64,000 bases of DNA from Pyrinomonadaceae bacterium (lineage in GTDB: Bacteria; Acidobacteriota; Blastocatellia; Pyrinomonadales; Pyrinomonadaceae): the NCBI GenBank assembly GCA_021463165.1, contig JAJTWY010000002.1, forward strand, positions 62,001 through 126,000, in the 5' to 3' direction. This document shows positions 55,790 through 64,000 of the stretch, piece after piece. Both the position numbers and the translations under genes were made by a program. The notes beneath the pieces were generated by a model that did not search any database, was not told where the DNA came from, and was given only the letters and a program-made list of their open reading frames with translations. Position 1 is the stretch's first letter. Each line of letters opens with the position of its first letter.

Positions 55790-58230
55790 TCAAATCGGAT
55801 TGGGAAAGAGCGAAGCAGATATTTCTCGATGCCTTAGAGCTGGATGAGAAAGATCGCAGGTCCTTCGTTACCGCGGAATGCGGTGCCAATCCAACGATCT
55901 ACGAAGAGGTCTGGGCTCTCCTCGACGCGAACCGCGAAAATGAAGGCTTCATTGAAGATCCTGTATTCTCGGTCAGTTCCGCCATTGGCGGCACTTCGGC
56001 CCTCATCGGAAAAGCCTTCGGCCATTACCGTGTACTTTCTGAGCTCGGACACGGGGGAATGGGGGCGGTATTTCTCGCCGAGCGCTCAGATGGTGAATTC
56101 GACCAGAAAGTCGCCATTAAGATAGTGCGGCCGGGCCTTGATGTTGAACACATCAGGGCCAGATTCGTCCACGAACGCCAGATACTGGCCGATCTGGAGC
56201 ACTCCTACATTTCACACCTGATCGACGGCGGAACAACCGAAGATGGTATCCCATACCTTGTTATGGAATACATCGAGGGTACGCCGATCAATGAATACTG
56301 TTCGGAGAACCGCCTCTCGGTAAAAGAAAGGCTCGACCTCTTTCTCAAAGTATGTGAGGCCGTTGCGTTCGCACATCGCAAACTGATCATTCACCGTGAT
56401 CTGAAGCCCTCAAACATATTTGTGACTGTCGACGGCCAGCCCAAGCTGCTTGACTTCGGCATCGCCAAACTCCTTGTTCAACAGAACGCGGGCAGAGCTC
56501 AGCAAACCCAGCTCGCCGCCTTTACGCCCGATTATGCGAGTCCGGAACAGGTTCGCGGCGATGCCATATCAACATCGACGGATGTTTACAGCCTCGGGGT
56601 TATCCTCTACCAATTGCTCACCGATACGCTCCCCTATCGGTTCACGACACGCAGTCCTGACGAGATCGTTCGCGTGATATGCGACACGGATCCGTCCCCG
56701 CTAAACCGCGTGATATCAGGAAACTCGGCTTCCAGGCCGATCGGCAAAGTTCAGGCCGATCTCGAAAGGATCGTCCTGCTGGCGATCCGCAAGGAACCCG
56801 AACGCAGGTATGCCTCCGTAGAGAAATTTGCAGATGACATCAGGCGTTTTCTTGCCGGACTGCCCGTCACCGCCCGCGAAGACACGATCGGATATCGGGC
56901 CTCAAAGTTCATTCGCCGCCATAAATATGGGGTTGCGGCGGCGGCCCTCGTCTCGATCACCTTGATCCTCGGCATCATTGGAACCACATGGCAGGCTCAG
57001 GTGGCAAAAAGGGAGAGCGAAAAAGCAAGAAGGATCAACGGCTTCCTGCAGAATATGCTTGGTTCGGCCGCGCCTGAATCGCGAGGTGCGGATGTTACCG
57101 TCAAATCTGTACTTCAGGAATCTTCCAAGCGTGTGCGGCAGGAATTCGCGAATGATCCGGATGTCCTCGCTGATATCCTCATGACGATCGGAAAAACCTA
57201 TGTCAGTCTCGATATGATCCCGCAGGCTGAAGACGAGTTAAAAGGAGCCATCGCCGCGCGTTCGGCCTTGGGCAGTGCAGATCATCCGACGACCGCAGGA
57301 AGCCTGGCCTACCTCGGGATCGCCCTCGCCTATCAGGGAAAGACCGATGAAGGAGAGGCGGTTTCACGTCGCGCGATCGAGATGTGTCGTGCCCTTTATC
57401 CCGACGGCCACGAAGATCTCGCGGTCGCCCTCTTTGCTCTCTCGATAAACTTGACCCATAAGGGTGACCCTGCCGCCGCGGAACCCTACGCCGCTGAGGC
57501 TTCAGCCGTCGTCAAGCGATTTCTGGGTGAAAAGCACGGATACTATCTCGCAACCCTTACGGCGCTCGGCCTTGCACGCGAAGGCCTCGGAAATGTCGAA
57601 AGCTCCGAGGCACTCTTCCGTCAAGTGATCGCAACCGGACCGGATATCGACAGCCGGTTTCAGATATACGTCGCTCAGGCGTCGCTCTACCTTGGGCGCT
57701 CGCTGCTTCGCCGCCATGCCTTCTATGAGGCCGAGAGACCCTTGCTCGAGAGTCGGCGGATCTACACTCAGGTGCTCGGCGAATCAAATCCTAGCGTCGC
57801 GACGGTAACGCAATATATCGGAAACCTCTATCTGCAGCAGGGCAAGCTTCAGAAGGCGGAATTTGAACTTCGCGGGTGTCTGGCGATGCTGCGTGCGGAT
57901 CCTGCGCCTGAGCAGTCCGAGATCGACCAAACCAACGTCTTGCTCGGCAAGGCGCTGACGAGGCTGGGCAGATCGGGCGAGGCAGAACCGCTTCTTCGCG
58001 AGGCTCTCGCGGGACGATTGCGAAACGCCCCCAACGAACGAGTGGCGATCGCGATCGCGGAAGGGGCGCTTGGCGAATGTCTGATCTCCCTGAAGCGGAA
58101 TGATGAAGCAGAACCACTCCTCAGGCGCAGCCACGAGACCCTTCTCTCGGCGCTGGGCGCTCAAGACCCGCGAACTATCGAGGCCTATCAACGTCTCGGA
58201 CAACTCACAACAAAGAAAGCCACAAGGTAA
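55786..58230 (+). CDS. Ser/Thr protein kinase with TPR repeats
   Basis: An 814-aa protein. A short N-terminal helical domain (WERAKQIFLDALELDEKDRR) precedes the kinase domain. The kinase motifs are LGHGGMGAVF, catalytic Lys in VAIKIV, IHRDLKPSN, and LLDFGIAKLL. One membrane helix follows (AAALVSITLILGIIGTTW near residue 405). The C-terminal half is a series of TPR units (LADILMTIGKTYVSL; AYLGIALAYQGKTDEGEAV; VATVTQYIGNLYLQQGKLQ). The ATG overlaps the sigma stop. A longer frame to 55741 is less likely. Confidence 0.93.
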   Translation: MIKSDWERAKQIFLDALELDEKDRRSFVTAECGANPTIYEEVWALLDANRENEGFIEDPVFSVSSAIGGTSALIGKAFGHYRVLSELGHGGMGAVFLAERSDGEFDQKVAIKIVRPGLDVEHIRARFVHERQILADLEHSYISHLIDGGTTEDGIPYLVMEYIEGTPINEYCSENRLSVKERLDLFLKVCEAVAFAHRKLIIHRDLKPSNIFVTVDGQPKLLDFGIAKLLVQQNAGRAQQTQLAAFTPDYASPEQVRGDAISTSTDVYSLGVILYQLLTDTLPYRFTTRSPDEIVRVICDTDPSPLNRVISGNSASRPIGKVQADLERIVLLAIRKEPERRYASVEKFADDIRRFLAGLPVTAREDTIGYRASKFIRRHKYGVAAAALVSITLILGIIGTTWQAQVAKRESEKARRINGFLQNMLGSAAPESRGADVTVKSVLQESSKRVRQEFANDPDVLADILMTIGKTYVSLDMIPQAEDELKGAIAARSALGSADHPTTAGSLAYLGIALAYQGKTDEGEAVSRRAIEMCRALYPDGHEDLAVALFALSINLTHKGDPAAAEPYAAEASAVVKRFLGEKHGYYLATLTALGLAREGLGNVESSEALFRQVIATGPDIDSRFQIYVAQASLYLGRSLLRRHAFYEAERPLLESRRIYTQVLGESNPSVATVTQYIGNLYLQQGKLQKAEFELRGCLAMLRADPAPEQSEIDQTNVLLGKALTRLGRSGEAEPLLREALAGRLRNAPNERVAIAIAEGALGECLISLKRNDEAEPLLRRSHETLLSALGAQDPRTIEAYQRLGQLTTKKATR

Positions 58231-58263
58231 GAAGTCCGATCCATCCTGCCCGCTCGCCGTCGG

Positions 58264-60228
58264 TCAACGCAGGCAGCGAAGCACTTCCGCCACGCTCCAC
58301 GCCTGTGCTGCGGCCCCGCGCGGCAGATGAGGTTCGTCACCGTCGAATATCTCCGAAACCTGGCCGAGCATTGCCTCATTCAAATGTTCCTTAAGCCCTT
58401 CAAGCATCGCAGCAACGCGGCGCTCGGCCCGCGGGTCCTTTGAGTGGACCTTTCTGTAGGCATCGACAAAATGACCGATCAGCCAGGCCCATACAGTGCC
58501 CTGGTGATAGCTTCCGTCGCGCTGCTTAGGCGAACCGGAGTAAACCCCAATATAGTTCGGGGCCTCCCGCGCCAGCGTCCTTAACCCGACCGGCGTGAGC
58601 AGATCCTGCTCGACGCGGTCAACCACCTTCCGCGCCATGTGAGCCGAAAGCATCGAATTCGGCAGGCTCACAGCAAAGACCTGATTCGGACGGATCGACG
58701 CATCTCGCGACTCTCTGTCGATAACGTCGAAGAGGCATTGTTTGTCGCTATTCCAAAACTTTTCGACAAATGCGGCCTTTGCCCACTCAGCCATATCGGC
58801 ATACAAGTCGCGCCCCGCATCGTCCCCGATCTCATCTGCAAACGATTCCATTATCCGGAGTGCGTTATACCACAATGCCTGTATCTCGACCGGTTTGCCG
58901 ATGCGAGGGGTCACGACCCATTCGCCCACCTTTGCATCCATCCAGGTAAGTTGCTGGCCTTGGGTGCCGGCAAAGAGAAGGCCGTCTGAGTCCGCGCGGA
59001 TACCGTATCGCGTTCCTTTTACGTGCCATTCAAGGATGTTCACCAGCTTTGGATAAAGATCCTTGTAGATAAGATCACGGTCGCCGCTGTGCTCGACGTA
59101 TGCTCTTATCGCCTCAAAATACCAAAGGGTTGCGTCGACAGTATTGTATTCGGGAGTTTCACCCAAGTCGGGGAAACGGTTCGGCAGCATACCTTCTGAA
59201 ATATGCCGCCCAAACTCAAGCAGAATGCTGCGGGCGATGCCGGGTCTATTCACGGCCAGAGTCAGGCCGTTCAGCGCGATCATCGTGTCACGGCCCCAAT
59301 CCGAGAACCAATGATACCCGGCGATTACCGTCTTTCCGTCCCCACGGTCAACAATGAATTGATCCGACGCTAAGACCAACGGCCAAAGCGATTCATCCGT
59401 TATCTCCGATCGAACAACGATGTCGGCCCGGCGACGGATCTCCTTCGCTTCCATTTCAGCTGCTTGCGATGGTTTCGCCTTCCGGGTCGAGGCGATGACC
59501 ACGGCTTCGGTCGTCAGATTGAAACTCATCACGAACGGTTGAAACAGATCTTCACGAAAATCAAACCCACGTTCGCGTTCGATCTCGTACTCGAAGTTTT
59601 CGTACCAAACACCAGTCCGCTCGATCGCTGCAGCGTTATGCGCCAGGAAGAGCGTAGGAAGGCCATCGACCGGAGTAAGCGCGGCCCAACCGGCTCCTGA
59701 GGTATATCCGTTAACAAAACCTTCGCGGCCGCTGCGAAGATGATGGTGGTCGCGAAACGCTACCAACGGCCGAAGCTCGAGCCGGCAATTGGTGCGGTAC
59801 AGTTCATCGCCTTCCTGTTCCCGAATATCCGTGATCTTCCAACGGCAGACGGTCGTATTCTCGCCATGAACCATGAAGTACGACCGTTCGAGTTCGAGCC
59901 CGTCGATCTCGAATATCCATTTTGGATAGGGGTCGAGGCTAAATGAGGTCAGGTAGCGAAAGCCTTCCGGGTAAACAGTATCCGGATACTTGTTGCATGA
60001 GAGATCATAGGCCCTTCCGTTCACCGTGAGTCTCTCGTCAAACCGTGAGAGCAGCACCGCCCGTCCAAGCGGAGGTTTTGTCGCCGCCACAAGAAGCCCG
60101 TGATATCTTCGCGTTCCGGCACCGGCAAGGGTGCCCGAGGAATAGCCGCCGATCCCATTTGTCTCAAGCCATTCACGAGTGGACGACTCGTAGTAATCCG
60201 TGCATATCTCGCGGCCGGCCTGGATCAT
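58264..60228 (-). CDS. Glycogen-debranching-type amylo-alpha-1,6-glucosidase
   Basis: A 654-aa enzyme with the GDE_N and GDE_C architecture. The N-terminal beta domain starts EWLETNGIGGYSSGTLAGAGTRRYHGLL (shown in part: ETNGIGGYSSGT, TRRYHGLL). The C-terminal (alpha/alpha)6 barrel has GYHWFSDWGRDTMIAL, EYNTVDATLWYFEAIRAY and YHQGTVWAWLIGHFVDAY. The Asp in DWGRD and the Asp in VDATLW are likely catalytic. It hydrolyses alpha-1,6 branch glucose in glycogen-like polymers. It has no signal peptide. No glycogen synthase is adjacent. Confidence 0.9.
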   Translation of the reverse strand: MIQAGREICTDYYESSTREWLETNGIGGYSSGTLAGAGTRRYHGLLVAATKPPLGRAVLLSRFDERLTVNGRAYDLSCNKYPDTVYPEGFRYLTSFSLDPYPKWIFEIDGLELERSYFMVHGENTTVCRWKITDIREQEGDELYRTNCRLELRPLVAFRDHHHLRSGREGFVNGYTSGAGWAALTPVDGLPTLFLAHNAAAIERTGVWYENFEYEIERERGFDFREDLFQPFVMSFNLTTEAVVIASTRKAKPSQAAEMEAKEIRRRADIVVRSEITDESLWPLVLASDQFIVDRGDGKTVIAGYHWFSDWGRDTMIALNGLTLAVNRPGIARSILLEFGRHISEGMLPNRFPDLGETPEYNTVDATLWYFEAIRAYVEHSGDRDLIYKDLYPKLVNILEWHVKGTRYGIRADSDGLLFAGTQGQQLTWMDAKVGEWVVTPRIGKPVEIQALWYNALRIMESFADEIGDDAGRDLYADMAEWAKAAFVEKFWNSDKQCLFDVIDRESRDASIRPNQVFAVSLPNSMLSAHMARKVVDRVEQDLLTPVGLRTLAREAPNYIGVYSGSPKQRDGSYHQGTVWAWLIGHFVDAYRKVHSKDPRAERRVAAMLEGLKEHLNEAMLGQVSEIFDGDEPHLPRGAAAQAWSVAEVLRCLR

Positions 60229-60379
60229 ATTTCACAAGTATATTTGTACCGCAGCAAAAGTCGGAAGATCGACGTGACGATTTAAGCCCGATGCTCTGAT
60301 ACTCTTTCCGATCGTCTGCCGCCTTACGATATGAGGACGGGATGGACCTTCGACCGTCAACGCTCATATCGGAGGCTTT
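60229..60379. other. Divergent intergenic region
   Basis: A 151-bp spacer between the debranching enzyme and the membrane protein. It ends in GGAGG before ATG 60380. No clear promoter was found. Confidence 0.4.
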
Positions 60380-61123
60380 ATGGCGACAAATTTTGCAGAC
60401 ATCAATATGGTCGATCTTTCGGCCCGGCGTTCACGAACTGCTTTTGAACACCGTTTCTTTCTTACATTCGCGATCTTATTTCCCTTGGTTACGATCCTTG
60501 GCTTCGTTCCGAATTTTATCTTTTCGCTGCCGTACCAACCACCAAAAATAACACCGCTGGTTGCCGTTCACAGCGCGGCGATGAGTCTCTGGATCATCCT
60601 TTTCACGGTTCAGGCCGTGCTGATATCCGCGAAGCGGATCCGACTGCATATCACGCTCGGGACTATGAGTATAGGTCTGGCGGTTGTGATGGTGGGTTCA
60701 GGCCTGTTGACGGGCTATTACGCCATGGCAGGTGGCCGCGGTTTTCCGGGTTTCACACCTGAAGAGTTTTTCGTGGTTCCGGCGGGGGATATGCTCACGT
60801 TTGCCGTGCTCTATATCGCGGCCATCTACTATCGCAAGCAGCCCGCCGCGCATAAGCGGTTGATGCTTGTCGTGATGCTAAATTTCCTGGCCCCATCGAC
60901 CGCACGTATGCCGCTGCCGTTCATTCCGGATCTCGGAGCGATTTGGCTCTTCGGCCTTCCGTCACTGATCGGCCTGCTCATGCTCGCCGCTGATACCTAT
61001 CTGACAGGAAAACTAAATCGGATCTTTGCCATCGGTCTTGGCTTCATGATCGCCTCAGGACCGATCCGCGTGGCTATCTGCCGAACTGAAGCCTGGACGG
61101 AATTCGTTCGGAGCCTCGTCTGA
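60380..61123 (+). CDS. Polytopic membrane protein of unknown function
   Basis: A 247-aa protein with about seven membrane helices (LTFAILFPLVTILGFVPNFI; SAAMSLWIILFTVQAVLIS; LTFAVLYIAAIYYR; FLAPSTARMPLP). His residues are in AVHSAAM, RIRLHITLG and AAHKRLML, in a pattern reminiscent of membrane heme or DUF2306-type proteins. No catalytic motif can be assigned. GGAGG is close to the ATG. It lies alone between a divergent and a convergent gene. Confidence 0.8.
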   Translation: MATNFADINMVDLSARRSRTAFEHRFFLTFAILFPLVTILGFVPNFIFSLPYQPPKITPLVAVHSAAMSLWIILFTVQAVLISAKRIRLHITLGTMSIGLAVVMVGSGLLTGYYAMAGGRGFPGFTPEEFFVVPAGDMLTFAVLYIAAIYYRKQPAAHKRLMLVVMLNFLAPSTARMPLPFIPDLGAIWLFGLPSLIGLLMLAADTYLTGKLNRIFAIGLGFMIASGPIRVAICRTEAWTEFVRSLV

Positions 61124-61150
61124 GAACTGACAACCTTGAGCGACAAATGA

Positions 61151-61183
61151 GAAAGCTGTCCGATCTGCGACCGGACAGCTTTC
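61151..61183. terminator. Bidirectional terminator hairpin
   Basis: A perfect 12-bp stem (GAAAGCTGTCCG and CGGACAGCTTTC) with a 9-nt loop, between converging genes. Confidence 0.7.
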
Positions 61184-61207
61184 ATTCAGCTCGTGAAGCG
61201 GCTACAC

Positions 61208-62857
61208 CTACTCAAGCCCAACAAAATCGACGTTTGTCAGGTTCGTATCGACTTGAAGCACCTTCGGAGTAAACCTGTAACGCTTCGACCCAACCGTCAT
61301 CGTATAGGTTTCACCGGTTCGGACGCCGTCGAACGAATACAACCCGAATGAACTCGTCGTAGCGGTCCGGCGAACTCCAGCAGAGTCGATCATCGAAACC
61401 AACGCATTCCTCAGATTCTGTCCTCCGGGTGTCGTGACCCTGCCAGAAACCGTAACGCTGGAGGCGAAGATATAAGCAGACCCCTGGAACGTGTTCGCGC
61501 CGATCGTATCGCCGATCGATCCGACAACGGCGTGGTTCTGGGTAAACGCAACGCCCGCTCCAAAGGAATCTTCCGGGTCGCCATCGCTAGCCAATAGTTT
61601 CTGCCCCTGCGTCCAGGCGGTTCCCGAACGCGTGTAGATATAAGCGGAACCTTGCCGTGCATTTGCTCCGTTCGTGTCGCCCGCGGCTCCGACCATCAGA
61701 GAATCGCCGAGGACAAAGACGCTGTTTCCGAAGGAATCGCCGGCGGCACCGTCGGCTGCCGTGAGCTTCTGCTGCTGGCTCCAGGTAGTGCCGCTCCGGA
61801 CAAAAATATAGGCCGAGCCCTGCTGAAAATTGGCCCCAACGTCCTGGAGCGTACCGATCGCAGCGGTGTCTCCGTCAACCGCAACACTGAACCCAAAGTA
61901 ATCGAAGGCAGTGCCATCCGAAGCGGTCAGCTTCGCCTGCTGCGACCAGGTCGTCCCGCTGCGGGTGAATACATAAGCCGACCCTTGCTGGGTATTCGCA
62001 CCTGTCGCATCCTCGGTGGCACCAACGACAACAGTATCACCGGCGATCGCCACACTATCGCCAAAAAAGTCCAACGCACCTCCGTCAACAGCCGTAAGTT
62101 TCGCCTGTTGCGACCACGAGGTGCCTGATCGCGTGAAAACATACGCGGCCCCCTGATCGATCGTGCTCGTCCCATCGGCACTTGCTGCCCCGACGACGAT
62201 CGTATCTCCGGCAATAGCCGCCGACCGTCCAAAGATATCGTTCGCAGCTCCATCGTCGGCGGTCAGCTTCTGCTGGAATGACCAGGTTGAACCGCTGCGG
62301 ACAAAGACATACACAGAACCGCGATTGACCTGCGTTGATACCGTATCACCAAACGCCCCGACCACGGCCGTATCACCTGAGATCGCGACACAACTTCCAA
62401 AGGCGTCATCGGGTTCACCATCATTCGGCGTCAGCTTCTGCTGAAGGGTCCATGTGCCGCCGTTGAGAACATACACGTATGCCGCCCCGTTCCTCGCTGA
62501 ATTAGATGCATTCGCATTGGCGCCGACGATCACCGTCGTACCCGAGATGGCGACACTGCCGCCGAACTGATCGCCTGCCGCACCATCGTTCGCCTCGATC
62601 TTAGTTGACCCGCCAAAGGCAAGAGCCGCTTCGGCGGAAGTGATATCGACCAAACGGTGCGCGCGATTCTGAGCAGGGCGTCGAAAAACGCCGAGATCTC
62701 CGCGTCGCTTCAGTTCGGTGATCGCCCGATCCCCGCTAAGTTTCGGCATGATCGAGGCCGCAGCAGCCGACGGAACCCTGGCGCCAAATAGGAAAACGGT
62801 CGAGACCACGAGACCGAGAACTCCAATTCCAACAACGGCTTTCATCAAACGCGACAT
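61208..62857 (-). CDS. Secreted FG-GAP beta-propeller protein
   Basis: A 549-aa protein with a signal peptide (VVGIGVLGLVVSTVFLFGA). Residues about 86-465 hold seven repeats of about 53 residues, each with DGxxxDxFGxSVAIxGDTxVVGA and GxAYVFxRSGTxWxQQxKL patterns. This fits a seven-bladed propeller. The C-terminal about 80 residues are a carboxypeptidase-regulatory-like domain (VSGRVTTPGGQNLRNALVSM). The protein probably acts at the cell surface or is secreted. The repeats are also visible at the DNA level. Confidence 0.9.
   Translation of the reverse strand: MSRLMKAVVGIGVLGLVVSTVFLFGARVPSAAAASIMPKLSGDRAITELKRRGDLGVFRRPAQNRAHRLVDITSAEAALAFGGSTKIEANDGAAGDQFGGSVAISGTTVIVGANANASNSARNGAAYVYVLNGGTWTLQQKLTPNDGEPDDAFGSCVAISGDTAVVGAFGDTVSTQVNRGSVYVFVRSGSTWSFQQKLTADDGAANDIFGRSAAIAGDTIVVGAASADGTSTIDQGAAYVFTRSGTSWSQQAKLTAVDGGALDFFGDSVAIAGDTVVVGATEDATGANTQQGSAYVFTRSGTTWSQQAKLTASDGTAFDYFGFSVAVDGDTAAIGTLQDVGANFQQGSAYIFVRSGTTWSQQQKLTAADGAAGDSFGNSVFVLGDSLMVGAAGDTNGANARQGSAYIYTRSGTAWTQGQKLLASDGDPEDSFGAGVAFTQNHAVVGSIGDTIGANTFQGSAYIFASSVTVSGRVTTPGGQNLRNALVSMIDSAGVRRTATTSSFGLYSFDGVRTGETYTMTVGSKRYRFTPKVLQVDTNLTNVDFVGLE
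61462..62605 (-). repeat. Seven tandem ~159-bp repeats encoding FG-GAP blades
   Basis: The DNA of the FG-GAP gene repeats with a period near 159 bp, in step with the seven protein blades (approximate limits from residues 86-465). Confidence 0.6.
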
Positions 62858-63074
62858 TACATTTCTCCAGTGCTAAACAGTGTTTTGCCTACCGTATTGA
62901 TAATTATACTTTCCAACCGCCACGAGATTCAACAAATTTCGCAACATATTCGATCGTTCCCGCCAAACGGTCAGCCGCTCGCCTTCCATAGGTCAAAATG
63001 CACACCCTATTAATTCCTTTTGACGCGAGAAAACAAAGGAAAGCCGAACAAAGATTTGGATGGAATAATGAAAG
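62858..63074. other. Intergenic region with promoter of the FG-GAP gene
   Basis: A 217-bp spacer with an AT-rich part near 62880-62910. Nothing else is recognised. Confidence 0.4.
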
Positions 63075-64000
63075 TTACCCGCTGCCGCATATCTCGTCGA
63101 TCGCCTCGCTATACTTCTCATCGATGACCGAACGCTTTATCTTCAAGGTCGGGGTCATTTCACCTTTGTCGATCGAGAATTCGCGCGGAAGCAGATAGAC
63201 GCGCTTTATTCGTTCGTAGTCGGCCAGTTCGCGGGTCAAGGTGACCGCATCGCTCTGAACCCGCTTGATAAAATGAGCGTCGTCGCAGAGCTCCTCGCGT
63301 GACCGCTTGACATCGTGGCCCTCGCTCGCCATCTCCTCTTTCAAGGCATCCCAATCGGGAACTATGAGCACACCAACCTGCTTGCGCCCCGAACCGACCA
63401 CCACCGGCTGCGATATCAGCGGACTTTGCTTCAAGAGGCTTTCTATCTGCAGCGGTGCAATGTATTTGCCGTTAGATAGCTTGAAAAGATCCTTCAGCCG
63501 GTCGGTGATGTAGAAATGACCGTCTTCATCGACATAGCCGACATCGCCGGTATGATAGTAGCCGTCCCGATCAAGCGCAGAGGCGGTCGCAGCAGGGTTG
63601 TTGTAGTAGCCCTGCATTACGTTCTTGCCGCGAATGAGCACCTCGCCGTCCGTTTCGGCGATCTTCATCTCTATCCCTTCGAACGGCTTCCCGATGGATC
63701 CGACCTTATTGTCCTCAGGACGATTTGCGCACGTTATGCAGGCCTCCGTCATTCCATACCCCTGAAGGATCGGAATTCCGGCGGCCCAAAACGCATACGA
63801 CAGCTTTTTCGAAAGCGGCGCACCGCCGGAAACAAAAAATCGCAAGCAGCCGCCAACGCCGGCCCGCCATTTCGAGAACACCAGGCGATTCGCGATCGCG
63901 TGTTTTGCGGTGAGTGCCGGTGAGACCGATGAATGTGTGTCTTTCGCGGTCCAGTACTCCTGGCCGACCTCAAGTGCCCAGTCAAAGAGTTTAGTTTTCC
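63075..64000 (-). CDS. Long-chain acyl-CoA synthetase (AMP-forming), 5' end outside window
   Basis: The frame is open to the window edge (DWALEVGQEYWTAKD upstream of 63881), so the start lies outside. This is the C-terminal half of an AMP-dependent long-chain fatty acid CoA ligase. Motifs: FVSGGAPLSKKL, QGYGMTEACI (A5 motif), YHTGDVGYVDEDGHFYI (A7), DRLKDLFKLSNGKYIAP (A8 and the fatty-acid/linker motif), and the final Lys in LKIKRS (A10). All are typical. It activates fatty acids for beta-oxidation or lipid synthesis. Confidence 0.92.
   Translation of the reverse strand, partial: KTKLFDWALEVGQEYWTAKDTHSSVSPALTAKHAIANRLVFSKWRAGVGGCLRFFVSGGAPLSKKLSYAFWAAGIPILQGYGMTEACITCANRPEDNKVGSIGKPFEGIEMKIAETDGEVLIRGKNVMQGYYNNPAATASALDRDGYYHTGDVGYVDEDGHFYITDRLKDLFKLSNGKYIAPLQIESLLKQSPLISQPVVVGSGRKQVGVLIVPDWDALKEEMASEGHDVKRSREELCDDAHFIKRVQSDAVTLTRELADYERIKRVYLLPREFSIDKGEMTPTLKIKRSVIDEKYSEAIDEICGSG

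Overview
The window reads as a chromosomal segment of a moderately GC-rich Gram-negative bacterium, most likely a member of the Acidobacteriota (Blastocatellia/Pyrinomonadaceae-like). This is inferred from gene content rather than from any rRNA. The pointers are a DUF1800/DUF1501 secreted pair, an acidobacterial-style ECF sigma factor coupled to a Ser/Thr kinase with TPRs, tandem PilZ proteins, TonB-C-domain proteins with a shared N-terminal anchor, and a tricorn-type protease. Housekeeping genes (dnaX, ruvA, ruvB, gyrA, pgsA, two tRNA-Thr genes) are interspersed with accessory loci. I see no rRNA, CRISPR array, transposase or integrase.

Layout. 1-8.0 kb: 3' part of a tricorn-like protease, a solitary type IIG-like restriction-modification gene (with the remnant of a second, homologous gene end and a 127-bp palindromic element beside it), and dnaX with an A9 slippery run. 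8.2-10.6 kb: TPM-domain protein, nucleotidyltransferase-like protein, LemA. 10.6-13.9 kb, minus strand: a compact bacterial microcompartment (BMC) operon with a class II aldolase, one hexameric shell protein, three pentameric vertex proteins and a small Cys-rich protein. Two membrane-anchored proteins (one with a TonB C-domain) lie directly upstream. 14.1-20.4 kb: ruvA, CPBP protease, a YoeB-type toxin-antitoxin pair, ruvB, peroxiredoxin, gyrA. 20.6-26.3 kb: two PilZ proteins, a PlsC acyltransferase, a Ser/Thr kinase, a small secreted protein and a HhH-GPD DNA glycosylase. 26.5-32.4 kb: DUF1800-DUF1501 pair, pgsA, and a secreted FlgT-like protein.

32.6-33.8 kb: tRNA-Thr(TGT) followed by a decayed stretch with a likely pseudogene. 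33.9-41.8 kb, minus strand: a redox/stress-flavoured block of FAD oxidoreductase, UspA, hybrid histidine kinase, NtrC-type regulator, and a glutamate-cysteine-ligase-like/CBS fusion between two DUF5335-like small proteins. A sirtuin is divergent from this block. 43.0-44.3 kb: tRNA-Thr(CGT) and an XRE repressor/ImmA-type protease pair. 44.5-49.1 kb: a large secreted helical protein and a GH63-like glucosidase. 49.2-52.9 kb: exopolysaccharide genes (two GT2 enzymes and an O-antigen-ligase-like polymerase). 53-58.2 kb: an unrecognised HTH regulator, a zinc-finger anti-sigma-like protein, and the ECF sigma factor/kinase pair. 58.3-64 kb: glycogen-debranching-type amylo-glucosidase, a polytopic membrane protein, an FG-GAP propeller protein, and the 3' part of a long-chain acyl-CoA synthetase that runs off the window.

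The most interesting items are the minimal BMC operon with possible cargo-targeting tails and a hairpin placed between hexamer and pentamer genes, the Thermus-like A9 slippage site in dnaX, the replaced or duplicated restriction-modification gene end, and the GCL-CBS/DUF5335 cluster.
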